From positions 1 to 11,699 of the forward strand of contig CABUOH010000016.1 in the NCBI GenBank assembly GCA_902493085.1: DNA of 11,699 nucleotides, written 5' to 3'. Below the pieces are notes generated by a model. That model was not told the DNA's origin. It saw only the letters and a program-made list of their open reading frames with translations, and did not search any database. Each line of letters opens with the position of its first letter. Position 1 is the first letter of the stretch. Both the position numbers and the translations under genes were made by a program. Below are positions 1 through 6,570 of this stretch, piece by piece. The stretch is from an uncultured Sutterella sp. GTDB lineage: Bacteria > Pseudomonadota > Gammaproteobacteria > Burkholderiales > Burkholderiaceae_F.

Positions 1-531
1 CATCTTGTCGTAGGAAAGGGCTGCGCCTTCAGCATCGCGGTCGAAGGAATAGGCATCCTTCATCGTGAACTCGCGGCCGCGCATCACGCCGAAGCGGGGA
101 CGGCGCTCGTCGCGGAACTTCGTCTGAATGTGATAGAAGTTCACGGGAAGCTGACGCCAGCTCTTGATTTCCTGACGGGCAATGTCGGTGACGACTTCTT
201 CCGAAGTCGGCTGGATCACGAAGTCGCGGTCGTGACGATCCTTGAAGCGAAGCAGCTCGGCGCCGTACTTTTCCCACCGGCCGGATTCCTGCCAGAGTTC
301 GGCAGGCTGCACCAGCGGCATCAGCAGCTCGATCGCACCCGCGCGGTCCATTTCCTCGCGGATGATCTTTTCAATCTTGCGGATCGTGCGGAGGCCGACC
401 GGCATATAGGTGTAAACGCCGGCGGCAAGCTTCTTGATCATGCCGGCACGGATCATGTACTGCTGGCTGATCACATCAGCATCGGCAGGCGCTTCTTTCA
501 GCGTGGAAAGGAAATAGGAACGGGCGCGCAT
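1..531 (-). CDS. proS: Prolyl-tRNA synthetase, N-terminal 177 residues (runs off the left edge)
   Basis: Class II aminoacyl-tRNA synthetase that charges tRNA-Pro with proline in the cytoplasm. The ORF opens at ATG 529-531 and stays open to base 1, so the rest of the gene lies outside the window. Residues 1-12 (MRARSYFLSTLK) and 79-86 (LWQESGRW) are typical of bacterial ProS. Residues 108-112 (PTSEE) and the motif 2 stretch at about 138-162 (TKFRDERRPRFG, then REFTMKDAYSF) place it in the ATP- and proline-binding catalytic core. The editing and anticodon-binding domains are not in view. The start follows an A-rich stretch (AAGAAAAAA) rather than a clear Shine-Dalgarno. It lies downstream of proB on the same strand, behind hairpins that may act as attenuators. 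Identification is very secure from the visible motifs. Confidence 0.97.
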   Translation of the reverse strand, partial: MRARSYFLSTLKEAPADADVISQQYMIRAGMIKKLAAGVYTYMPVGLRTIRKIEKIIREEMDRAGAIELLMPLVQPAELWQESGRWEKYGAELLRFKDRHDRDFVIQPTSEEVVTDIARQEIKSWRQLPVNFYHIQTKFRDERRPRFGVMRGREFTMKDAYSFDRDAEGAALSYDKM

Positions 532-538
532 TTTTTTC

Positions 539-601
539 TTAACGTGTATCTGTTGAAAAGAACGGCGGCTTCCCTCTGACGTCGGGAAGCCGCTTGTACA
601 T
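539..601 (-). CDS. Possible 20-codon leader peptide before proS
   Basis: A short ORF runs from ATG (599-601) to TAA (539-541) and ends only 7 bases before the proS start. It has three proline codons: one CCC in the 5' arm and a CCG-CCG pair at the end of the 3' arm of the hairpin at 565-593. A ribosome stalled on the CCG pair would cover that arm, as in classical amino-acid attenuation. No convincing Shine-Dalgarno precedes its ATG, and short GC-rich ORFs often contain proline codons by chance. It is a hypothesis, not a confident gene. Confidence 0.25.
   Translation of the reverse strand: MYKRLPDVRGKPPFFSTDTR
565..593 (-). terminator. Terminator-like hairpin in the proB-proS gap (possible attenuator)
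   Basis: Perfect 10-bp inverted repeat (GCGGCTTCCC / GGGAAGCCGC, 9-base loop). Read on the minus strand it is followed by CGTTCTTTTC, a U-rich tail suited to intrinsic termination. Only 33 bases separate it from the proS ATG and I see no promoter in them, so proS transcription probably passes through it. Confidence 0.6.
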
Positions 602-624
602 GGGCAATTGGCTTATTTTAACCG

Positions 625-657
625 CGCGGCCTTCCGAACGGTGACTCGAAGGCCGCG
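625..657 (-). terminator. GC-rich hairpin just downstream of proB
   Basis: 10-bp inverted repeat (CGCGGCCTTC / GAAGGCCGCG, 13-base loop) starting 17 bases after the proB stop. The minus-strand tail (CGGTTAAAATAAG) is not strongly U-rich, so it may stabilise the proB 3' end rather than terminate alone. Its arms resemble those of the hairpin at 565-593, so alternative pairing between the two is possible. Confidence 0.45.
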
Positions 658-674
658 TTTCCCGGAACTTCGGA

Positions 675-1802
675 TCAGCCGCCGGCAAGCACCACCATGT
701 TGTCGCGGTGAATCATTTCGGGCTGCTCCATGTAGCCGAGGCGCTCTTCGATCTCCTCCGTGTGCGCACGCAGAATGCGCGACGCGTCGTCGCTTGAATA
801 GTTCACGAGGCCTCGGGCGATCTCGAGGCCGCTTTCCGTAACGCAGGAGACGACTTCGCCGCGGACGAATTCGCCGTGCACGCCGATGACGCCCACCGGC
901 AAAAGCGACGTGTGCTTGGCGACGAGCGCCTTGGCGGCGCCTTCATCGAGCACAAGACTGCCGGAAGCGCGCAGATGATCCGCAATCCACTGCTTGCGGG
1001 CATGCAGAACGGTTGACGAGGGACGAAGGTGAGTGCCGACAAGCTCGCCCTTTGCCAACCGCGTCAGCACGTTCTCTTCGCGCCCGGACGCAATGATCGT
1101 GCCTGCACCGGAGCGCGCCGCGCGCTTGGCGGCGAGAATCTTGGTGATCATGCCGCCCTTCGAGAGCGAGCTTGCAGCACCACCCGCCATCTTTTCGAGC
1201 GCCGGATCGCCGGCGGTTGCGACGCTGACGAACGTCGCTTCGGGATCCTTGCGCGGATCGGCCGTGAAGAGCCCCCGCTGGTCCGTCAGAATGACAAGCA
1301 CGTCCGCTTCGACCAGGTTGGTCACAAGCGCCCCAAGCGTATCGTTGTCGCCCACCTTGATTTCGCTCGTCACGACGGTGTCGTTCTCATTTATGACGGG
1401 TACGATGCCGAGCCTCAAAAGTTCCCGGATCGTCATGCGGGCGTTCAGATACTGCTCGCGGTCCGTGAGATTCTGATGCGTAAGAAGCACCTGGGCCGTC
1501 CCGATGCCGTGGTTGCGAAAGTGCCGCTCATAGGCCTCCACAAGTCCCATCTGCCCCACGGCCGCAGCTGCCTGAAGCTGATGAACGTGCGACGGGCGTT
1601 TTTCCCAGCCGAGACGAAGCACTCCTTCGGCAATTGCGCCGGAACTCACGAGGATGACTTCGCGGCCCATCTTCTGAAGTTCCGCAATCTGGGTTGCCCA
1701 GCGTTCGATGGCCTGAATGTCGAGACCGCGGCCGTCGTTGGTAACGAGCGCGCTGCCGACCTTGACGACGACCCGATGCGCGTTCTTGAGAAGTGATTCC
1801 AT
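675..1802 (-). CDS. proB: Glutamate 5-kinase with C-terminal PUA domain
   Basis: Catalyses ATP-dependent phosphorylation of L-glutamate to glutamyl 5-phosphate, the first and proline-inhibited step of proline synthesis in the cytoplasm. The chosen product is 375 residues, close to the roughly 367 of E. coli ProB. The amino-acid-kinase domain shows VVVKVGSALV (11-20), SSGAIAEG (53-60), the NENDTV motif (138-143) and KVGDNDTLGALV just after it. A PUA domain fills about 280-375. The reading frame extends 14 codons upstream to 1844, but homologues begin just before VVKVGS, so I prefer ATG 1800-1802, with AGGG about 9 bases upstream. It is divergent from the phosphoethanolamine transferase gene and upstream of proS. 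proA is not in the window. Confidence 0.96.
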   Translation of the reverse strand: MESLLKNAHRVVVKVGSALVTNDGRGLDIQAIERWATQIAELQKMGREVILVSSGAIAEGVLRLGWEKRPSHVHQLQAAAAVGQMGLVEAYERHFRNHGIGTAQVLLTHQNLTDREQYLNARMTIRELLRLGIVPVINENDTVVTSEIKVGDNDTLGALVTNLVEADVLVILTDQRGLFTADPRKDPEATFVSVATAGDPALEKMAGGAASSLSKGGMITKILAAKRAARSGAGTIIASGREENVLTRLAKGELVGTHLRPSSTVLHARKQWIADHLRASGSLVLDEGAAKALVAKHTSLLPVGVIGVHGEFVRGEVVSCVTESGLEIARGLVNYSSDDASRILRAHTEEIEERLGYMEQPEMIHRDNMVVLAGG

Positions 1803-1867
1803 GGATAAGCCCTGTGGAAAAGATTGAGCAGGATCTTTGAGCATAGCGCAATACCGTCCTTTCTGCC

Positions 1868-1879
1868 GAACACTTGTTC
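1868..1879. promoter_or_regulatory. Short palindrome GAACA-CT-TGTTC, possible operator
   Basis: A perfect 5-2-5 dyad between the divergent starts of proB and the transferase gene, 17 bases upstream of the TTGACA at 1896. Its position fits an operator, but one 12-bp palindrome is weak evidence and I cannot name a regulator. Confidence 0.2.
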
Positions 1880-1895
1880 ACAAAAACCGGAAACG

Positions 1896-1921
1896 TTGAC
1901 AGCGCCCTCGGCCACTATAAT
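1896..1921 (+). promoter_or_regulatory. Candidate sigma-70 promoter for the phosphoethanolamine transferase gene
   Basis: TTGACA (1896-1901) and TATAAT (1916-1921) both match consensus perfectly, but their spacing is only 14 bases instead of about 17. The -10 element is probably functional. The -35 pairing is unusual, so the promoter may rely on the -10 or on an activator. The predicted start would leave a leader of roughly 75 bases before ATG 2003. Confidence 0.5.
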
Positions 1922-2002
1922 GGACTGCCTCTAGTTCCATGCCGTCGTTTTCGTCAAGGGACTTTTCGCCGTCCCTCATCCACACACCGGCATTGTCCCG
2001 TC

Positions 2003-3625
2003 ATGCTCCGATTCCTTCCAAGCAGGGAAACCGCATTCGCGCTCTTTCTGATGCTCGCGGCTTCGGCCTGCTTTCTCAGCTATGCCGTCGGCGGCGTCAG
2101 AGCCGCCCAGCTTTGGTGCTTTCTTCTGCCTTCCGGGCTGCTCTTTGCTGTTGCCGATCACCGGCCCGGCCTTGCAAAGCCCGCCGCCTGGCTCCTGTGG
2201 CTCTCCTCTTTGATTTCGAACATCGACACCGGACTGCGCGGCTATCTGATGGACGCCTACCAGTCCGCTCTGAACTCGGACTTCATCATTGAATCCGTCG
2301 CAAACACGCACGCCAACGAAGCACTCGAGTACTTCGGCACGGCGCTTTTCGACGTTCTCTTCTGGGCGGCGCTCGCATGCTGCACTTTATGTTTTCAGAC
2401 CATCGTCCTGATGCGGCGAATCCGATGCCGAACGTTCACGCCCGTGCGCTGGCGCATTGCAGCGCTCTCGGCATTGACGCTGTGCACGCTGCTGGCCATC
2501 GCTTCCGTCGCCATCAAGCCCTGGCGCAATCAATTTGCGACGCACACATGGCCCGCCTTCTACACGAGCGTTCGCGACTTCAGAGCCTCCAAGCACAATC
2601 TGGAGGAAATCCGAATCAAGGAGGATGAGCTGGCAGCCTCTATGGTGCTGCCGCATGACATTACGCCGCGAACCATCGTGCTCGTCATCGGCGAAAGCAT
2701 CACCCGGGACAACATGAGCCTGTACGGCTACAGCCGCAGCACGACTCCGAAGCTCGAAGCGCTTGCCGCTCACGACAAGCGGTTCACCTTCGTCAAGGAT
2801 GCATGGTCCACGCAGGCGAGCACCGTGGCGTCCTTCAAGGACATGCTCGACTTCAAGGTTCCCGGCGTGCCGGAGGTTCAAGGGAACGTCATCGCCTACT
2901 TCCGCGCCGCGGGCTACCATGTCACATGGATCAGCAATCAGGACGACAAGGTCATCCGACATGAATGGATGGCTCACAGCAACCGACAGATCGTCCTGAA
3001 TCGGCTCGCGGGGCGCTCCTCCCGCTCAATGGACGAGACTGTCCTGGCACCGCTGCGGGAAGCAATCGCTGATCCTGCGCCGCTGAAACTGATTGTCGTG
3101 CACACGATCGGCGCGCATCCTCACTTTTCGTACCGCTATCCCGCCGGCCTCAAACCGCTCTGGTCGACCGACGACGGCGTCACCCAATCCCTCAAGGAGC
3201 TTGCCCGTCCGTTCCACATTCGCCAGTCCCGAAACGCATACGATTTGGCCGTGCTCTATCAGGATCGGATTCTGGCCGAAACGCTGACGCTGACGTCGGC
3301 GTCCTCAAACCGGACACCGGCCGTCTGGATTTATCTCTCCGATCACGGCATGGAGACGGGAACCTACGACGACCGCGTCGGACATTCACGCACAACTCCG
3401 GCCGGATACCGAATTCCTCTTCTCCTGTGGGCCGATCCACGCCTGTCAAAGGACTGGGCTTGGACAAGCCTGAAGCAGCGCTCTTTCCGCTCAGACTGGA
3501 CGCCGGGCCTTCTTTTTGACGCCGGCGGCATCCGCATCAGGTCCGACGCAACGCCCTCAATCCTTTCCGAGCACTACCGCTGGGAACCTCCGGCCTCAAA
3601 GACGAGATTTGACCTCAAGGACTGA
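2003..3625 (+). CDS. Phosphoethanolamine transferase, CptA/EptC-like (sulfatase fold)
   Basis: Inner-membrane enzyme expected to move phosphoethanolamine from phosphatidylethanolamine onto an envelope acceptor such as lipid A or LPS core; the acceptor cannot be told from sequence. The product is 540 residues. About five hydrophobic helices lie near 10-30, 34-52, 60-75, 110-136 and 152-172, followed by a periplasmic alkaline-phosphatase-superfamily domain. That domain carries GES at 230-232 before SLYGYSRSTTPKL, VVHTIGAHPHFSYRYP in the middle, and the metal-binding SDHG near 446-449 (Asp447, His448). The nucleophile position is Ser232 where MCR/EptA enzymes have Thr; CptA-type members share GES. 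The frame extends back to 1874, but that would cross the promoter, so ATG 2003 just before the first helix is preferred, although no clear ribosome-binding site is visible. It stands alone, convergent with the permease. The family call is secure, the substrate is not. Confidence 0.9.
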   Translation: MLRFLPSRETAFALFLMLAASACFLSYAVGGVRAAQLWCFLLPSGLLFAVADHRPGLAKPAAWLLWLSSLISNIDTGLRGYLMDAYQSALNSDFIIESVANTHANEALEYFGTALFDVLFWAALACCTLCFQTIVLMRRIRCRTFTPVRWRIAALSALTLCTLLAIASVAIKPWRNQFATHTWPAFYTSVRDFRASKHNLEEIRIKEDELAASMVLPHDITPRTIVLVIGESITRDNMSLYGYSRSTTPKLEALAAHDKRFTFVKDAWSTQASTVASFKDMLDFKVPGVPEVQGNVIAYFRAAGYHVTWISNQDDKVIRHEWMAHSNRQIVLNRLAGRSSRSMDETVLAPLREAIADPAPLKLIVVHTIGAHPHFSYRYPAGLKPLWSTDDGVTQSLKELARPFHIRQSRNAYDLAVLYQDRILAETLTLTSASSNRTPAVWIYLSDHGMETGTYDDRVGHSRTTPAGYRIPLLLWADPRLSKDWAWTSLKQRSFRSDWTPGLLFDAGGIRIRSDATPSILSEHYRWEPPASKTRFDLKD

Positions 3626-3653
3626 CTGATTTGAACGGTCTGATTTGAACGGT
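3626..3653. repeat. Perfect tandem duplication of a 14-bp unit
   Basis: The unit CTGATTTGAACGGT occurs twice head to tail (3626-3639 and 3640-3653), beginning at the first base after the transferase stop codon. The second copy also forms a 7-bp hairpin with CCGTTCA at 3659-3665. Confidence 0.9.
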
Positions 3654-3703
3654 CATGGCCGTTCATCGCGAACCCACCGAAAGCTTCACGAGACCATGCG
3701 AAA

Positions 3704-3725
3704 AAGGAGCGCGGGCGCGCTCCTT
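3704..3725 (+). terminator. Terminator of the transferase gene (probably bidirectional)
   Basis: 9-bp inverted repeat AAGGAGCGC / GCGCTCCTT with a GGGC loop, preceded by an A-run. It lies 78 bases past the plus-strand stop in the convergent gap, and the symmetric A/T edges would work in both directions. Confidence 0.65.
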
Positions 3726-3743
3726 CTGTAGTTCTTCTTGCAC

Positions 3744-3774
3744 AAGAACGTCCCGTCAAGGGCGGGACGTTCTT
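3744..3774 (-). terminator. Terminator of the NCS2 permease gene (probably bidirectional)
   Basis: Perfect 12-bp stem AAGAACGTCCCG / CGGGACGTTCTT with a 7-base loop, 13 bases beyond the permease stop. Its A/T-rich base gives a short U-tract on either strand, so it can also back up the neighbouring hairpin for the plus-strand gene. Confidence 0.75.
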
Positions 3775-3787
3775 TACGCCGACGTGA

Positions 3788-5101
3788 TTACGTTCTCATG
3801 ACAAAGTTGATCACGAAGCACGCCGAAATCAGATACATGAAGGGCGTCACATCGCGCCAGCGCCCCATCAAGACATGAATGACCGTGTAGCTGACGAACC
3901 CGAAGCCAAAGCCCGTTGCGATGTTGAACGTGAAGGGCATGGTCATGATGGTCAAAAAGGCCGGAATGGCGATCTCAAGCTTTTCAAAGCGGATGTGCAC
4001 GACTTCCTGCATCATGAGCGCCCCCACGATGATGAGAATGGGCGCGGTTGCATACGCAGGGACCATGCCGACGAGCGGAATGAAGAAAAGCGCGAGCACG
4101 AAGCAGGCCGCCGTCGTGACGGCTGTCAAGCCCGTGCGGCCGCCCGCGGCAACGCCAGAAGCGCTTTCAAGATAAGAAGTGGCGGTCGTCGTCCCCATGC
4201 AGGCGGAAAACATCGTGCCGATGGAATCTGTGATGAACGCGCGGTCAAGGTTGCGGATCTCGCCGTCGGGACGCATGAAGCCGCACTTTCGTGCCAGACC
4301 AATCAGCACGCCCATGTTGTCGAAGAGGTCAACCATCGTCAGCGTAAAGATAATGCTGAGCAGGCCGTGGGACAACGCTCCCTTGAGGTCCATCTGCATG
4401 AAGACGGCGGAAATGTCGGGCAGACTGAGGCTCACCCAATCCCCCTTCGGCAATTCGGTCACGCCCAGAATGACGCCGAGCGTCGTCGTGGCAAGAATGC
4501 CGATGAGCATCGCGGCTCGGAAGCCCTTCACCATCAGCGCGGCCGTCAGGAAGAAACAGAAGACGGACAGCTGAACCTCGGGATTCGTCACATTGCCGAG
4601 CGCCACGAACGTGCTCGGATCTGCAATGACGAGACCGGCGCTCTTCATGCCGATGAGCGCAATAAAGGCCCCGATGCCCACCACGATGGCCAGTTTGAGA
4701 TCAATCGGAACCGCATTCACGATGAACTGTCGAATGCGCGTCACCGTCAAAAGAAAGAAGACGATGCCGGAAATGAACACCGCTCCGAGACCAGCTTGCC
4801 ACGTGAAGCCCGCCGGTCCGCAGACGTAGTAGGCAAAAAAGGCAGTGATCCCGAGTCCGGGTGCCACGCCCACGGGATATCGGGCCCATAGGCCCATGAG
4901 CAGCGTCACGGCGACCGTGACGAGAATGACGCTGCCCGTGGCGGCGTCGCGGGGAATGCCGCCGTCGGCGAGCATGGAGGGAATGACGAAGATGAGATAG
5001 CTCATCGCCATGAAGGTGGTGATGCCAGCGGAGACTTCCTGAGAAACCGAAGTGCCGTTTTCCTTGAGGCCGAAGAAGCGTTCAATGACCGATGCTTGCA
5101 T
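3788..5101 (-). CDS. NCS2-family (AzgA-like) purine permease
   Basis: Polytopic inner-membrane transporter of 437 residues, hydrophobic almost throughout, expected to import a purine base (adenine, guanine or hypoxanthine) with protons. AzgA-branch signatures run in order: an N-terminal FFGLKENGTSVSQEVSAGIT, VGVAPGLGITAFFAYYV in the first repeat, IVVGIGAFIALIGMKSAG mid-protein, VDLFDNMGVLIG, and the conserved GTTTATSYLESASGVAAGGRTGLTAV. Typical members, as I recall them, have APGMGLNAYF where this one has APGLGITAFF, so the substrate range may differ. Start ATG 5099-5101 fits the family N-terminus, though no strong ribosome-binding site precedes it. Terminators on both sides suggest a single-gene unit. 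I saw no purine riboswitch in the short upstream gap. The family is secure and the exact substrate is inferred. Confidence 0.92.
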   Translation of the reverse strand: MQASVIERFFGLKENGTSVSQEVSAGITTFMAMSYLIFVIPSMLADGGIPRDAATGSVILVTVAVTLLMGLWARYPVGVAPGLGITAFFAYYVCGPAGFTWQAGLGAVFISGIVFFLLTVTRIRQFIVNAVPIDLKLAIVVGIGAFIALIGMKSAGLVIADPSTFVALGNVTNPEVQLSVFCFFLTAALMVKGFRAAMLIGILATTTLGVILGVTELPKGDWVSLSLPDISAVFMQMDLKGALSHGLLSIIFTLTMVDLFDNMGVLIGLARKCGFMRPDGEIRNLDRAFITDSIGTMFSACMGTTTATSYLESASGVAAGGRTGLTAVTTAACFVLALFFIPLVGMVPAYATAPILIIVGALMMQEVVHIRFEKLEIAIPAFLTIMTMPFTFNIATGFGFGFVSYTVIHVLMGRWRDVTPFMYLISACFVINFVMRT

Positions 5102-5160
5102 GATGTGTGATCAGCAGATTAAAGAAGGGACGCATGCGGCGTCCGGTGAGCGTACAAAAC

Positions 5161-5197
5161 AAAGAGACCCGGCCCGTAGCGTCGGGCGAGTCTCTTT
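5161..5197 (-). terminator. Intrinsic terminator downstream of obgE
   Basis: Outer stem AAAGAGAC / GTCTCTTT plus inner stem GCCCG / CGGGC, 19 bases beyond the obgE stop. On the minus strand it is followed by GTTTTGT, a good U-tract. It separates obgE from the permease. Confidence 0.8.
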
Positions 5198-5216
5198 GGA
5201 AAAGAGGGCGAACGTA

Positions 5217-6284
5217 TTAGTGTTCAGCCGGATCAAAGCGCGCGTCGTCTGCGAATGCAGCCTCTTCACGACGATCGTCGTCAATGCGTTGGGCGAGCGC
5301 CTTGACGAGGTCTTCGCAGCCCTGGCGGGTGGCGGCCGAGATGACGAAGACGGGCTCGCCATTGGCGGCGAGCTCGCTGCGATAGCGTTCGATGAGCGCA
5401 TCGCGGTCGGCTTCCTCGACAAGGTCGATCTTGTTGAGCACGATCCAACGCGGCTTTGCGGCGAGCGCAGGATCATACTTTTCCAACTCAAGCACGAGCG
5501 CCTTGGCCTCCTGGACAGGGTCCGTCTCTTCGTTGAATGGAGCCGCGTCAATCATGTGAAGAAGAATCTTCGTGCGCGAGAGATGGCGCAGGAACAGATG
5601 CCCAAGGCCCGCCCCTTCAGCCGCACCTTCGATGAGACCGGGCACGTCGGCGAGCACGAAGCTTTGCTCCGGCCCCACGCGCACGACGCCGAGATGAGGA
5701 TGGAGGGTGGTAAACGGATAGTCGGCGATCTTCGGGCGAGCGTTGGAAACGGCCGTGATGAAGGTGGACTTGCCGGCATTGGGCATGCCAAGAAGACCGA
5801 CGTCGGCGAGCACCTGAAGCTCAAGCTCGAGCGAACGGTACTGGCCGGGCTCGCCCGGCGTCGCCTGCTTGGGCGCACGATTGATCGAACTCTTGAAATG
5901 AAGGTTGCCCAGACCGCCCTTGCCGCCCGCCGCAAGCAGCTGACGGGCCCCGTGCACGTTGAGGTCGGCGATCACTTCGCCCGTATCCGTATCGCGCACG
6001 AGCGTGCCGACAGGCATGCGCAGGACGATGTCATCGCCGCCGGCGCCATAGCAGTCCGCGCCGCGGCCGTTCTCACCGTTGGGAGCAAAGAACTTGCGCG
6101 TGTAGCGATAATCCACAAGGGTATTGATGTTGCGGTCGGCAACCGCATAGACAGAGCCGCCGCGGCCGCCGTCGCCGCCGTCCGGGCCGCCCTTCGGGAT
6201 GAACTTTTCACGGCGGAAGCTTGCCGCACCGTTGCCGCCCTTGCCGCCTTGGACTTCAATTTTTGCTTCATCAACAAACTTCAC
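5217..6284 (-). CDS. obgE: Obg-family GTPase ObgE/CgtA
   Basis: Essential GTPase that binds 50S ribosomal particles and links ribosome assembly to growth and stringent control. The product is 355 residues, somewhat shorter than the 390 of E. coli ObgE, mainly at the acidic C-terminus. The glycine-rich Obg fold fills about 1-158 (FVDEAKIEVQGGKGGNG, then KGGPDGGDGGRGG). The G domain has G1 GMPNAGKS (166-173), switch FTT (191-193), G3 DVPG (213-216), G4 NKID (284-287) and G5 SAA (316-318). It starts with GTG at 6282-6284, supported by AGAAGG eight bases upstream and by the conserved MKFVDEA start. It lies downstream of rpmA but a terminator lies between them, so it probably has its own promoter. 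Confidence 0.97.
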   Translation of the reverse strand: MKFVDEAKIEVQGGKGGNGAASFRREKFIPKGGPDGGDGGRGGSVYAVADRNINTLVDYRYTRKFFAPNGENGRGADCYGAGGDDIVLRMPVGTLVRDTDTGEVIADLNVHGARQLLAAGGKGGLGNLHFKSSINRAPKQATPGEPGQYRSLELELQVLADVGLLGMPNAGKSTFITAVSNARPKIADYPFTTLHPHLGVVRVGPEQSFVLADVPGLIEGAAEGAGLGHLFLRHLSRTKILLHMIDAAPFNEETDPVQEAKALVLELEKYDPALAAKPRWIVLNKIDLVEEADRDALIERYRSELAANGEPVFVISAATRQGCEDLVKALAQRIDDDRREEAAFADDARFDPAEH

Positions 6285-6422
6285 GAGTACACCTTCTGAA
6301 GTTGAATCCCTGCATCAAAACTACACTTGCAGAGACATTTTTATAACAAGAACCGCCAATAAGCGATCCCGGCAGTTTCCATTTCCGATCAACGCCCTGG
6401 CTTCGACGCCTGCCCGAGTGCC

Positions 6423-6431
6423 ACGATAGCA
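6423..6431 (-). promoter_or_regulatory. Weak candidate extended -10 promoter for obgE
   Basis: On the minus strand TGC-TATCGT (-10 at 6423-6428) forms an extended -10 element, but there is no good -35. It would give a leader of roughly 130 bases. The case rests mostly on the need for a promoter downstream of the rpmA terminator. Confidence 0.25.
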
Positions 6432-6500
6432 AATTAACAGGCTTGAATGTGTGCGCAACGGCGCGTTTCTGTTCTGCGCCTCGCACCCTCAGACAACAAG

Positions 6501-6532
6501 AAAGCCCAGCCGGAGGATCCGCACTGGGCTTT
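6501..6532 (-). terminator. Terminator of the rplU-rpmA operon
   Basis: AAAGCCCAG / CTGGGCTTT stem, with a smaller CGGA/TCCG pairing inside the loop, followed on the minus strand by CTTGTTG. It lies 38 bases past the rpmA stop. A second tight hairpin (GCGTCC / GGACGC, 6545-6560) sits between the stop and this stem. Confidence 0.75.
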
Positions 6533-6570
6533 TCTCTGTCGTCCGCGTCCCTCGGGACGCCTGCCCTCAA

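Noticed and set aside
130..579. A 149-codon plus-strand ORF at the left edge
   Set aside because: It overlaps proS in antisense; the minus-strand frame contains complete ProS signatures.
1029..1796. A 255-codon plus-strand ORF opposite proB
   Set aside because: Antisense shadow of a well-conserved gene with no independent support.
1874..2002. A 43-codon TTG-started extension of the transferase
   Set aside because: It spans the TTGACA/TATAAT promoter and precedes the first membrane helix with Arg/Pro-rich sequence unlike the family.
3875..4891. A 338-codon plus-strand ORF opposite the permease
   Set aside because: His/Asp/Glu/Arg-rich mirror of hydrophobic codons on the other strand, with no family features; an antisense artefact.
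5102..5160. Possible purine riboswitch before the permease
   Set aside because: The gap between the obgE terminator and the ATG is only about 60 bases and shows neither the three-way junction nor the conserved loops of purine aptamers.
5052..6299. A 415-codon plus-strand ORF covering almost all of obgE
   Set aside because: It is antisense to a certain gene and its translation is a low-complexity Ala/Arg/Asp-rich shadow caused by GC-biased codons; no recognisable domain.
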